A DNA stretch of 51,674 bases, taken from JADHUC01 sp964617665 (GTDB lineage Bacteria > Planctomycetota > Planctomycetia > Pirellulales > Pirellulaceae). The notes under the pieces were generated by a model. It saw nothing but the letters and a program-made list of their open reading frames with translations, was not told the DNA's origin and did not search any database. Below, piece after piece: positions 41,739-49,731 of the stretch. How positions within the stretch are numbered: position 1 is the stretch's first letter; each line of letters starts with the position of its first letter. The stretch covers positions 1 to 51,674 of the forward strand of contig CAZUAH010000028.1 of NCBI GenBank assembly GCA_964617665.1. The letters run 5' to 3'. The translations under genes and the position numbers were made by a program.

Positions 41739-44579
41739 TCAGTTCCAACAGCAGACCGTGCCGTCCGCCAAGCTCATGAACAGTCGCCCATCCGCGGCGA
41801 TTAGACCGTCGAAGACCGGCGGCGTTTTCATCACATAGGACGCTTTTTCTGTCCCGTCTTGGGTGGAGATGATCCGTAGTTCTCCGCCCAGCCGGCCCTC
41901 AAGAGCGGCGCATGGATCGGACTCGGGCACCTTGTCGGGCCACCCGGCCAGCACGAGATGCTCGCCGGCCAGAACCATGGCGCGGGTTCGCAACGGAATC
42001 TGCAATTCCCACTTTGGCGGGCCCTTTCGTTGCCAGGGGACGAAACCTTTGGATTCGGGAACCACCGATTCATTGGCGACGTCATCGGCCACAATCACGT
42101 TCCCATCCTTGCCCGGCGCGTAGTAGGGGCTGCGGCTGAAGACGTGTCGGAACGTCTTGGCCGCATAGGTCGTCGTTTCATCGAAGACCATGATTTCGCC
42201 CTGCTGTGATGCCGCGTGCGCGAAATGCACCCCCGGCCAGGACCGGCTGCGCATCCAGTACAGGCGGTCGAATCCAGAATCATCGACATACCCACCGGTG
42301 GGCATAAGACGAAGCGGACCCGGTTCGCGCCCGCCAAACTGCGTCACGACGGGCTTATCATGCCGCTTCAGGGCGAGATCGAAGCAGTTCTGCAACAGAG
42401 ACAGAGTATCGTCCACGCAAGTGAAGATGTCGTTGAGCGATCCCTCCATGTTGTGCGCATCGTGCGCGTCCCGACTGGCGTTGTGCGGGCCATCCACGCG
42501 GCCTCGGTGGAGGATCTCTCCGGTCCTCACGTCAAGCCCGTACAGGTAGAGACCTCCATCGAGGAAGGACGAATAACCGGCGCTGAAGTAGACCACATTC
42601 TCCCGTACCAAAACGCTGCCGTGGATCGGCCACGCGGATTGTACCTGCCCATTGCTAACGACGATCTTGTCGTATGGCGTCGCGTCGAAGCGCCAAGCCA
42701 AGACGCCGTCCACTGCATTCAGGCAATAGACCGATCCGTCCGCGCACCCGAACAGGATTCGTCCCTGCGCAAGTGAGGGCGCAGAATCGACGGCGCCGCC
42801 GGCGATGTAACGCCACCGCTCACTTCCTGTGTCTGGATCGAGACAGTGGACTTTGCACGAGTCTCGGGCCGCGACAAACAGTGAATCGTAGGCAAACGCG
42901 GGCTGTGAGATACGCCCCTGCAGCTGAGCGCTCCACGCCTGCGCCATTTTCGCCGGAATAGACGTTCCGGCGCATCCGCTGCGAGCAGGATCCTTACGGT
43001 ACATTGGCCATTCAGACTGCTTCAGTGTCTGCGTCTCACTGACAGTGTCATACGCCGGCCCCTTGATCAGCCGTGGCCCTCTCTTTCGAACCTCGAAGCC
43101 GGTCGGAGGCTGCGCAGCGAGGGCGTTGTATCCAGTCAACTGCACACCCGGATGGCAACGGCATGGGGTGGGCGGCATATACAGCAGACCATTGGCCGGC
43201 ATGAACCCGTAGCGGCAAACAGCCCGGACCCAGTTGTTCGCCGAGTGGTTCTTCCCGTGAACAATGTCCATAAATTCTGCGCCGCGTTTGGACCAGATGA
43301 CGTAGTTCTCTGTCGCCTTGGCACGATAACAACGAGGATGATGCCCTGGCGTAAAGAGACTATTGTCGGCCATCGCCGGCAGCATCTCGCCGGTATTAAC
43401 GTCGATCCCAGCTGTCGCCAAAACACCGGCCCAGACGGCGTTGTTGGCAATCATCAGGTCCGGCAATCCTCGAAACGATCTCGGGACGGAGCCTTCCTTC
43501 CGCCAGACTCTCTTGCCGTCTGAGAAGTCATAGGCATTCACTCCACGCGCGACCAAGACCACCTTATCGTCGGCGATCGCCAGCGAAGTGCCCATCGCTC
43601 CGAATTCTCCAAAGGGGCGCGGTACATCCGTCTGCCATTGCTCGGCGCCTGTTCGCAGGTCAAGCGATGTCAGTTCGTCCACTTCATCCTTCACCCGCAG
43701 GAAACAGACCTTCCCGTCCGACGCGGCCAGGCTGAAGGGTATCATTTCGCCCGCTGGTTCCTTCCAGAGCGTATTACCCGTGCTCAAGTCAATGGCTACC
43801 AACGTGGCATCGGGAAATTCCAGACGGGCGTCATTAGGAGCCGTTCCTGGACTTCTCTTTGCCTTCGGTCGGGTACGTCGTACCGTCGGTCGTTCTCCGT
43901 CGGGGATCACACATTTCCGCGCCAAAAGAACGCCATCACAGATGATGAACTCGTCGGTCGTTTCGGTATCCGAAAACTCGCGCAGCTCCTCTCCCGTCAC
44001 GGCATTCAGTTCCGATACCAATGCGCGATAGCCCAGCGTGATGTAAACGCGGTCGCTGACGGCTACCAGTCGACGCGACAGAATCGGCGGCAACGACCAC
44101 ATCTCGTCGCCAGTCGACATGAGATACGGATTCCGTCCTCGCTCCCAACTCCTGGGCCCCCAGTTCGGGATCGGGACACGCCACAGCTCTATTCCGTTGA
44201 ACGCATCCTGAGCCACTAACGCCCACTGGTCCGGGAAGCGTTTCTTCCCAAGCTCCATCGGCGTCTCGTGTACCCCCGTCGGCCCCAAATCGACCACGGA
44301 GAACAGTCGTCCCTCGGCTGTGACAACGGCGGGGATGCTGATGTCCAATTCGTGGCTGCGGCACCAGCGCGGTGCGCCGACCCATTGCAGGTGTCGCGGC
44401 GGCCCAACCTTCCGATCCTGCGCCACTGGATTACCACTGGCATCGTGGAGATAGTGCGTCCATTGGTCGATGTCGTCCGGCCAAGGTTTGCGGAAGGAGT
44501 CCAGAGTCGAGAGCCACCGCGAGACCGCCGGGTGCCAGAACACGCAAAATCTCCTCATCCCGCACCTCGAATCTCGCAT
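41739..44579 (-). CDS. PQQ-like propeller portion of a methyltransferase/propeller gene (frame-split)
   Basis: This frame gives 946 codons, but homology begins only about residue 28, at FRKPWPDDIDQWTHYLHDAS. The phrase WTHYLHDASGNPVAQDRKVG then PPRHLQWVG is typical of PVC proteins in which a SAM-binding methyltransferase-like domain is followed by a PQQ-type propeller. Many propeller strands follow: LVAIDLSTGNTLW, LTSLDLRTGAEQW, VNAYDFSDGKRVW, VHCLDPDTGSERWRY, VYCLNAVDGVLAWRF and LYGLDVRTGEILH. The first 27 codons are an out-of-frame reading of the upstream domain, so the annotated start is artificial. No PQQ-dehydrogenase catalytic set was confirmed; most relatives are of unknown function and probably bind a surface ligand. 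Confidence 0.82.
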   Translation of the reverse strand: MRDSRCGMRRFCVFWHPAVSRWLSTLDSFRKPWPDDIDQWTHYLHDASGNPVAQDRKVGPPRHLQWVGAPRWCRSHELDISIPAVVTAEGRLFSVVDLGPTGVHETPMELGKKRFPDQWALVAQDAFNGIELWRVPIPNWGPRSWERGRNPYLMSTGDEMWSLPPILSRRLVAVSDRVYITLGYRALVSELNAVTGEELREFSDTETTDEFIICDGVLLARKCVIPDGERPTVRRTRPKAKRSPGTAPNDARLEFPDATLVAIDLSTGNTLWKEPAGEMIPFSLAASDGKVCFLRVKDEVDELTSLDLRTGAEQWQTDVPRPFGEFGAMGTSLAIADDKVVLVARGVNAYDFSDGKRVWRKEGSVPRSFRGLPDLMIANNAVWAGVLATAGIDVNTGEMLPAMADNSLFTPGHHPRCYRAKATENYVIWSKRGAEFMDIVHGKNHSANNWVRAVCRYGFMPANGLLYMPPTPCRCHPGVQLTGYNALAAQPPTGFEVRKRGPRLIKGPAYDTVSETQTLKQSEWPMYRKDPARSGCAGTSIPAKMAQAWSAQLQGRISQPAFAYDSLFVAARDSCKVHCLDPDTGSERWRYIAGGAVDSAPSLAQGRILFGCADGSVYCLNAVDGVLAWRFDATPYDKIVVSNGQVQSAWPIHGSVLVRENVVYFSAGYSSFLDGGLYLYGLDVRTGEILHRGRVDGPHNASRDAHDAHNMEGSLNDIFTCVDDTLSLLQNCFDLALKRHDKPVVTQFGGREPGPLRLMPTGGYVDDSGFDRLYWMRSRSWPGVHFAHAASQQGEIMVFDETTTYAAKTFRHVFSRSPYYAPGKDGNVIVADDVANESVVPESKGFVPWQRKGPPKWELQIPLRTRAMVLAGEHLVLAGWPDKVPESDPCAALEGRLGGELRIISTQDGTEKASYVMKTPPVFDGLIAADGRLFMSLADGTVCCWN

Positions 44580-44898
44580 CCTGGATCACGACCAAATTCA
44601 CCAGGTTGTCGGCGTGCGGCAGGTGCTTGCCGTCGAAATGCCCCACCGAAATCGGGCCATATCGGCCAGTTGCGTCGATCTGCTTTCGGGCCGCTCCCAC
44701 GACACTGGGATCGGCGTCTAACCCGTGCACGATCACATTGTCGCTTTTACGCAAGGCCATCAGCGCTTGAGTATCGGAACAGCCGAGTCGTACGATCAGT
44801 CCGCCGGCGGGCACAACGTCAGCCACTTGGCTCCACGCATTGGTGCAAGCAATGGCCATCCATATCAGAACGATTGTGTATCGAAGAGGTGTCTTCAT
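44431..44898 (-). CDS. Exported SAM-methyltransferase-like portion of the same split gene
   Basis: ATG at 44898 with AGGAG ten bases upstream; signal peptide MKTPLRYTIVLIWMAIACTN. The domain reads GLIVRLGCSDTQALMALRKS, VIVHGLDADPSVVGAARKQI, DGKHLPHADNLVNLVVI and EEILRVLAPGG, a class I methyltransferase fold with a degenerate glycine-rich loop (LGCSD where LGCGD is usual). After APGGLAVALDS the frame becomes nonsense (GLLPQTLAGRHRPMDALS), whereas the frame shifted by +1 gives FRKPWPDDIDQWTHYL, the expected continuation. The change of frame therefore lies between about 44493 and 44522. The whole gene (41739-44898) would encode about 1,050 residues if the lesion is an error. An exported methyltransferase fold is unlikely to methylate, as SAM is cytoplasmic. 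Confidence 0.82.
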   Translation of the reverse strand: MKTPLRYTIVLIWMAIACTNAWSQVADVVPAGGLIVRLGCSDTQALMALRKSDNVIVHGLDADPSVVGAARKQIDATGRYGPISVGHFDGKHLPHADNLVNLVVIQDARFEVRDEEILRVLAPGGLAVALDSGLLPQTLAGRHRPMDALSPRCQW

Positions 44899-45275
44899 GA
44901 TTCACGATCTCCTGTCGTCCATTGCGGGTCTGGCATGGGTCGCGTCTTGCGCCGCTTTTCTGCCGTTCGCAGAGATTTGCGAGCGCAAGGCGTCTTTCCC
45001 ATGCCACATGCGCTTGTGGGAGACTCGGGCGGAATGGCTACAACGTTTCACACGCTTTCCAACTGATGATATCATAACGGCTGCTGACGAGGCCTTCGAG
45101 TCAGCCGTGGCCGTCCGCGCGTTCGCATGGCCGCTGGGCACGATCATGCCCGCCCGCGGGGGGAGAAGGGACCATCTTGAGGTCGTTGACTATCATGACC
45201 AACCGCAAGATCTCACGTCGCCGTTTTCTGAGCAGCGCCTGGGACACAACAGAAGCTACGGCGAGGGAGTGAACC
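44899..45275. promoter_or_regulatory. Divergent intergenic region upstream of the split propeller gene and the LamG/glycosidase gene
   Basis: 377 bases with no convincing gene; a plus-strand frame (44840-45346) overlaps both neighbours and lacks family motifs. A palindromic TGATGATATCATAA lies at 45064-45077. Both flanking genes have clear ribosome binding sites (AGGAG on the minus side, GGGAG six bases before 45276). The region should hold both promoters. Confidence 0.4.
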
Positions 45276-48200
45276 ATGATCTCTCTATCCGGCTTGCTGC
45301 TGCACGCCAGCGTATTGGCAGCCTGCTGCGCGGGCCAGTCGCCTGAGGACGCACAGCTGCCTGCTCCGGGAGTGGCTGGCTGCTGGCGGTTTGACCAGGC
45401 GGCCAAACCCGATGCGGAAGGTGCCGTCAAAGGTCACTCGTCGCATGGGCATCACGCCACACTCAGACCTGGTGCCACAATCGACGGTAACGGAAAAATC
45501 GGCAGCGCACTTGTGCTGGACGGCCGTGGTGGCACTGCCGAATGCCCGGATGCGCCGGAACTGAACCTCCAGCGGCAGCTCACAGTGATGACGTGGTTCC
45601 GCTTGAAGAGAGGTACGCTGGATGGCCAGAAAATCCTGGTCGGCAAGGGCGCGACCCGTCACGCTGATCCGTACTATCAGTACGCCATCGCTGCCATGGA
45701 TCGAGGTGACATCCCCTCGACACTCACGTTCTACGCCACCGTCAACGGTGCGCTAGTGTCCTGCTCGGCCCGAGACCTTCCGCTGGATCTATACACCGGC
45801 TGGCACCATGTCGCAGGCACATTCGACGGTCAGGCCATGAGACTGTACCTGAACGGCCGCGAAGTCGCCGTCACCAAGGCTGAAGGAACGCTGTCGACCT
45901 ACGCCACGCCGCTCGTCATGGCCGCCTACGGGAACTTGCCCCGCACTGCCACCTACTGCCTGGCTGGCGCTCTGGACGAGGTCGCAATCTACAGCCGCCC
46001 GCTTAGCGCAGAGGAGATCGCCAAGTACTACTGGCAAGTGCAACGCGATCTGATCCTGTCTCGCCCCGGCAACGGCGAGACCTTCGGCAGTGTCGCGGAC
46101 GACCACGTCGCCGCTCAACCCTTCACGGCGTTGGGACCGGCGCTCGAATCGGCCGCAATCTGGCTTTCCGAAGCCAACGACGACGAACTGCTCGTCCAAG
46201 TCCGAGAAACCGACATGGAAGGCCGAATCCTGGCTGGGGCGTCACTGTCCGCTGGCCCCGTGGGCAAACGGGTCATCCCGTTCGATCCGCCTGTTGCCAT
46301 GGAAACGAAGCAGACCTATGTGCTCAAGGTCATCGCGGGTGCGCCCGGTACGACGCGGGGCGCGGTCCAGCAGCAGGCGCCCGGCGCCTCGGTCAAGGGT
46401 CTGACCGAGACCGGCCCCAGCGATCGAGCCATGGCCATCGAACTGCGTTTCCTGCCATGCGGCCTGAGACGCGGGGTCGGGGCCAACCGGATTCGACCAA
46501 AGACGGAGGCCGACATACGTTACGAGGAGGCACTGAACGCAGCACTGAACGCGAAACGCGATGTGTGGGGTGAAGAGCTGATCGCGCGCGACGAAGGACC
46601 GACCTACGAGAACATCGTCGACTACCTGCGGCCGATGTTGTGGATCGGCGATTACGTGACTACGTCCGGCGTTTACTACCTCGTGTTCGGCCAGCACGAC
46701 AGCGTCACCGGCGGCGGCGACAGCGCACTGCACGTCGCCGACGGCAGCGAGATCATCTCACGACATCACAAGACCGGCAGACGAACCGCGTTTTTCGTCG
46801 GCAGCGACGGCGGCGAACTCTACGGAACCGATCTTGAACGCTTGGACGGTCCCGAACTCCACCAGGGCTACCAGCCGGTGCTACTGACCGAGTACCAGGA
46901 CAGCGACGGAGGCCGCTGGGAGCAGGAATCGTTTGCCACGCACATCCCGGAGACCAACAGCCTGGTCAGCTTCGTGCGTTTCACGCGCCTTGCGCATCGG
47001 GACACCGGCAAGTCGTCCATACTGCGTGTGCGCACTGCGCTCACCGATGCGGTCGTCCAGGACAACCAACTCGTCAGTGGCGACTCATCCGTGCTCGTCT
47101 TCCGGCCCGGGGCGGAGTTCGCGCCGCCGTACCTCACTTACACCTTCCCGGATAGCAACGAAGACACAAGTGTGTTCCTCGTCCGCCTCAACCAGCCTGC
47201 CGACTGTAAGAAATTCATCCCAGATGCGCAGCGCTTCGCCGCCGAACGCGACGCGGTGTGCCGGTTCTGGGACGAACACCTCGGGCGCGGCGCGGTGTTC
47301 GATGTGCCTGAAACACGAGTCATGGATGCCATGCGCAACCTGTTGATCCAGAACCTGTTCATGACTTGGCGCTACAGCATCGGCAATGCATACGAATCCT
47401 GGTACCCGCAGGAAAGCGGCGACGCGCTCAAGGCACTCGGTGAATACGGATTCCTTGATGAATATCGCGAGAACCTGCAAGTCCTGCTGCCGCGCACTTT
47501 CCGTGGCAACGACGAACGCATGATGGAGTACGCGCACAAGCTGTTCTATACCGCCCATTGTGCGCGGCTGACCGCGGATGATGCCTGGCTCACAGAGAAC
47601 CGGCCGCTGGTGAAACGCTGGGTCGAAGGCATGCGCGATGTTATGGCCAATGACCCGCGAGGGCTTCTCGGCAAGACACGCGCCGGCGACATCCACACGC
47701 ACTGCTACTACTCGAACCATCAGGCCATTGGCTGGCGCGGGTTGCGCGACATGGCCACGTTGTGCGCCGATAAGGGCTGGGACGAAGATGCACGTGCCGC
47801 GGCCGAGGCGGCAGAGTCGCTCCGCTCCGCGTTCCTCAAGACATTCAACGCCACCAAGGTCGACGTGTCGGACGGAACGTTGTTCTTTCCCAAAGTGCTG
47901 AAGGACTCGCCCGCGACCCCTTACGACCCGATCACCGCAACTCGGCTGGGAAGCTACTGGAACCTGAGCATCGGCACGACGCTCAAGTCGGGCATCTTCG
48001 ACCCAAGGGGCGAGACCATGCGTCGCACGGTGGACTACATGCTGCTGCACGGTGCGCGACTGCTGGGCCTGACACGCTTCAACTACTATCCCATCCCGGT
48101 CGGGTCATACCGCGCTGGCGGCCTGCCCGGTTACAGCACCAGCGGCGCGGACAATGTTTACGGCCCCGGTATCATCGACGCGCTTGCGGAGTTGGACGAA

Positions 48201-48746
48201 GCAGACCAGATCGTGCTCAGTCTGTACGGCAAGCTGGCCCACGGCATGACCCGCAACACGTTTATCTCCGGCGAAGGCGACTCGTATGGCGTCGTGCCTG
48301 GGCAATACTACCGTGCCCTCTATCTGCCGCCCAGCAACACGAACAACGCGCTGTTCCTGAAGACACTGCACGACATGCTTGTCTTCACTCACGTCGACGC
48401 GGAAGGGCGACCCGAGGAGCTGCTACTCGCGCACTTCACACCGCGGGGCTGGCTGGAACACGGCAAGACAATCCGCGTCGAACGCGCCCCCACCATGTTC
48501 GGACCCGTGTCGTTCACGATCCGTTCGCAACTGGACGACGGCATCGTCGAGGCCGAGGTCGTGCCCCCCTCACGCCTGTCGCCGAAGCGACTGGACCTGC
48601 GGCTCCGCGTCCCGATGACTCACGAACTGCAAAGCGTTCAAGTGAACGGCCGTGAGCATACACAGATCGACACAGCCCGCGGCACCATCAGTCTGGGCGA
48701 TTTGACCGGGACAATGCGCGTCAAGGCCATGTTTATGCCCAAGTGA
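45276..48746 (+). CDS. Exported LamG-domain protein with a C-terminal six-hairpin (alpha/alpha) glycosidase-like domain
   Basis: 1,156 residues; signal peptide MISLSGLLLHASVLAACCAG. Residues about 30-250 are a LamG domain: VAGCWRFDQA, SALVLDGRGGTAE, TVMTWFRLK, GWHHVAGTFDGQAMRLYLNG and LAGALDEVAIYSRPLSAEE. A middle beta-rich region (about 255-650) is followed by helical repeats with the look of an (alpha/alpha)6 barrel: LIQNLFMTWRYSIGNAYESW, MEYAHKLFYTAHCARLTADD, RPLVKRWVEGMRDVMAND, YWNLSIGTTLKSGIF and LLHGARLLGLTRFNYYPIPV. Two small sandwich segments end the protein. This organisation resembles glycoside hydrolases of six-hairpin families, but I cannot pick the catalytic acids with confidence. 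It is probably secreted and glycan-active. The start is well supported. Confidence 0.82.
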   Translation: MISLSGLLLHASVLAACCAGQSPEDAQLPAPGVAGCWRFDQAAKPDAEGAVKGHSSHGHHATLRPGATIDGNGKIGSALVLDGRGGTAECPDAPELNLQRQLTVMTWFRLKRGTLDGQKILVGKGATRHADPYYQYAIAAMDRGDIPSTLTFYATVNGALVSCSARDLPLDLYTGWHHVAGTFDGQAMRLYLNGREVAVTKAEGTLSTYATPLVMAAYGNLPRTATYCLAGALDEVAIYSRPLSAEEIAKYYWQVQRDLILSRPGNGETFGSVADDHVAAQPFTALGPALESAAIWLSEANDDELLVQVRETDMEGRILAGASLSAGPVGKRVIPFDPPVAMETKQTYVLKVIAGAPGTTRGAVQQQAPGASVKGLTETGPSDRAMAIELRFLPCGLRRGVGANRIRPKTEADIRYEEALNAALNAKRDVWGEELIARDEGPTYENIVDYLRPMLWIGDYVTTSGVYYLVFGQHDSVTGGGDSALHVADGSEIISRHHKTGRRTAFFVGSDGGELYGTDLERLDGPELHQGYQPVLLTEYQDSDGGRWEQESFATHIPETNSLVSFVRFTRLAHRDTGKSSILRVRTALTDAVVQDNQLVSGDSSVLVFRPGAEFAPPYLTYTFPDSNEDTSVFLVRLNQPADCKKFIPDAQRFAAERDAVCRFWDEHLGRGAVFDVPETRVMDAMRNLLIQNLFMTWRYSIGNAYESWYPQESGDALKALGEYGFLDEYRENLQVLLPRTFRGNDERMMEYAHKLFYTAHCARLTADDAWLTENRPLVKRWVEGMRDVMANDPRGLLGKTRAGDIHTHCYYSNHQAIGWRGLRDMATLCADKGWDEDARAAAEAAESLRSAFLKTFNATKVDVSDGTLFFPKVLKDSPATPYDPITATRLGSYWNLSIGTTLKSGIFDPRGETMRRTVDYMLLHGARLLGLTRFNYYPIPVGSYRAGGLPGYSTSGADNVYGPGIIDALAELDEADQIVLSLYGKLAHGMTRNTFISGEGDSYGVVPGQYYRALYLPPSNTNNALFLKTLHDMLVFTHVDAEGRPEELLLAHFTPRGWLEHGKTIRVERAPTMFGPVSFTIRSQLDDGIVEAEVVPPSRLSPKRLDLRLRVPMTHELQSVQVNGREHTQIDTARGTISLGDLTGTMRVKAMFMPK

Positions 48747-48826
48747 GCCTACCGCAATGGACGCACGTCAGGGCGCAGCTACAGCGATGGTTCGCAGCCC
48801 ATCGAGAGCGACGATTTCTACATCCC

Positions 48827-48851
48827 TTGATGTTATCGGCGATATCATCAA
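48827..48851. promoter_or_regulatory. Near-perfect palindrome TTGATGTTATC-GGC-GATATCATCAA
   Basis: Arms of 11 bases with one mismatch around a 3-base centre, 91 bases before the start at 48942 and 80 bases after the previous stop. No T-run follows, so an operator is more likely than a terminator. A shorter relative (TGATGATATCATAA) lies at 45064-45077 before the previous gene. Confidence 0.4.
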
Positions 48852-48941
48852 GTATGATTGACTGCGAACAGCCCGCCAAAGAGTGTGTGTATGGCCGTCT
48901 GCAGAATGCTTCAATCGCGGGCCAATCGAAGGAGCACTCTC

Positions 48942-49709
48942 ATGACTTGTTCGCAGATCAGTCGTCGTCGATTTCTTCGGGCGGCCGCAGGTTTGATCGC
49001 CGTGATGTTGTTTCTCGGTCTCGTCGACAACTCGCTTTCGGCCGACATCGCGCCGGCCAAGCCGCCGGAAAATGCCATTGTCCTCTTCGACGGCCGTGAC
49101 ACGTCGGCCTGGATGCAGCACAAGAGCATGCGGATTCCCACCGAGGATGAGATGAAACAGCCTCCGCCGTGCCACTACAAGCTGGTCAACGGCGCGCTGG
49201 AGGTTAACGATCCGGGGCACCTGATTACCAAGCAACGGTTTGGCGATTTCAGGTTGCGCGTGGAGGTCTGGCTGCCGGGAGAAGAAGGAATCAACAGCGG
49301 CATATGGACCCATTATCGTTACTGCACCGAAATACGCGGTCGGAATGAGAAGGGCGAAAAGTATCGACTCGGCGCAATCTATGGCCTGAAGGCACCGGAC
49401 GTGGACGCGAGCAAACCGGCACGCATCTGGCAGACGCTCGACATCACGTTCAGAAATGCCCGTTTCGATCCCAGCGGCAAGAAGATCGAGAACGCCAGAT
49501 TTACCGTGTTGCTCAACGGCGTCAAGATTCACGACGACGCGGAAATCGAAAGTCGATGCCCGACTCTGATAGAGCCAGAAGGACCGTCACCGGGACCAAT
49601 CGTGCTCGAAAACCACAGAAGCCAAGGCCGCGTGCGTTTTCGAAACATCTGGATCGTGCCGATGGGAGAGTTTCAGGAATCGGGCACCACTGAGTCCGGC
49701 GTTCAATGA
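48942..49709 (+). CDS. Exported DUF1080 (3-keto-disaccharide hydrolase-type) protein
   Basis: About 255 residues from the ATG at 48942 (GGAG seven bases upstream). The signal is of Tat type (QISRRRFLRAAAGLIAVMLF). The mature domain is the concanavalin-like DUF1080 fold: AIVLFDGRDTSAWMQ, YKLVNGALEVNDPGHLITKQ, FGDFRLRVEVWLPGEEGINS, IWQTLDITFRNARFD, FTVLLNGVKIHDDAEI, GPIVLENHRSQGRVRFRNIW. Members are abundant in planctomycetes; some are known to hydrolyse 3-keto-glycosides and others probably only bind sugars. Gfo/Idh/MocA oxidoreductases, such as the one at 30199, can generate 3-keto sugars in related pathways, so a functional link is possible though the genes are 17 kb apart. The TolB-like gene starts 22 bases downstream. 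Confidence 0.92.
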   Translation: MTCSQISRRRFLRAAAGLIAVMLFLGLVDNSLSADIAPAKPPENAIVLFDGRDTSAWMQHKSMRIPTEDEMKQPPPCHYKLVNGALEVNDPGHLITKQRFGDFRLRVEVWLPGEEGINSGIWTHYRYCTEIRGRNEKGEKYRLGAIYGLKAPDVDASKPARIWQTLDITFRNARFDPSGKKIENARFTVLLNGVKIHDDAEIESRCPTLIEPEGPSPGPIVLENHRSQGRVRFRNIWIVPMGEFQESGTTESGVQ

Positions 49710-49731
49710 TGCCTGCGAAAGGAGCCTCAAG

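Noticed and set aside
41599..41838. A 79-codon plus-strand ORF as a precursor peptide for the radical SAM protein
   Set aside because: It is on the opposite strand, has a GTG start without a ribosome binding site, and its second half is antisense to the propeller gene.
41739..44898. Programmed ribosomal frameshift between the methyltransferase and propeller parts
   Set aside because: A +1 change joins them, but I see no recognised slippery site with a stop or stimulator at the joint. A mutation or sequencing error is simpler.
47085..48050. A 321-codon minus-strand ORF inside the LamG/glycosidase gene
   Set aside because: It is the shadow of a long, well-started plus-strand gene, with no signal or family motif.
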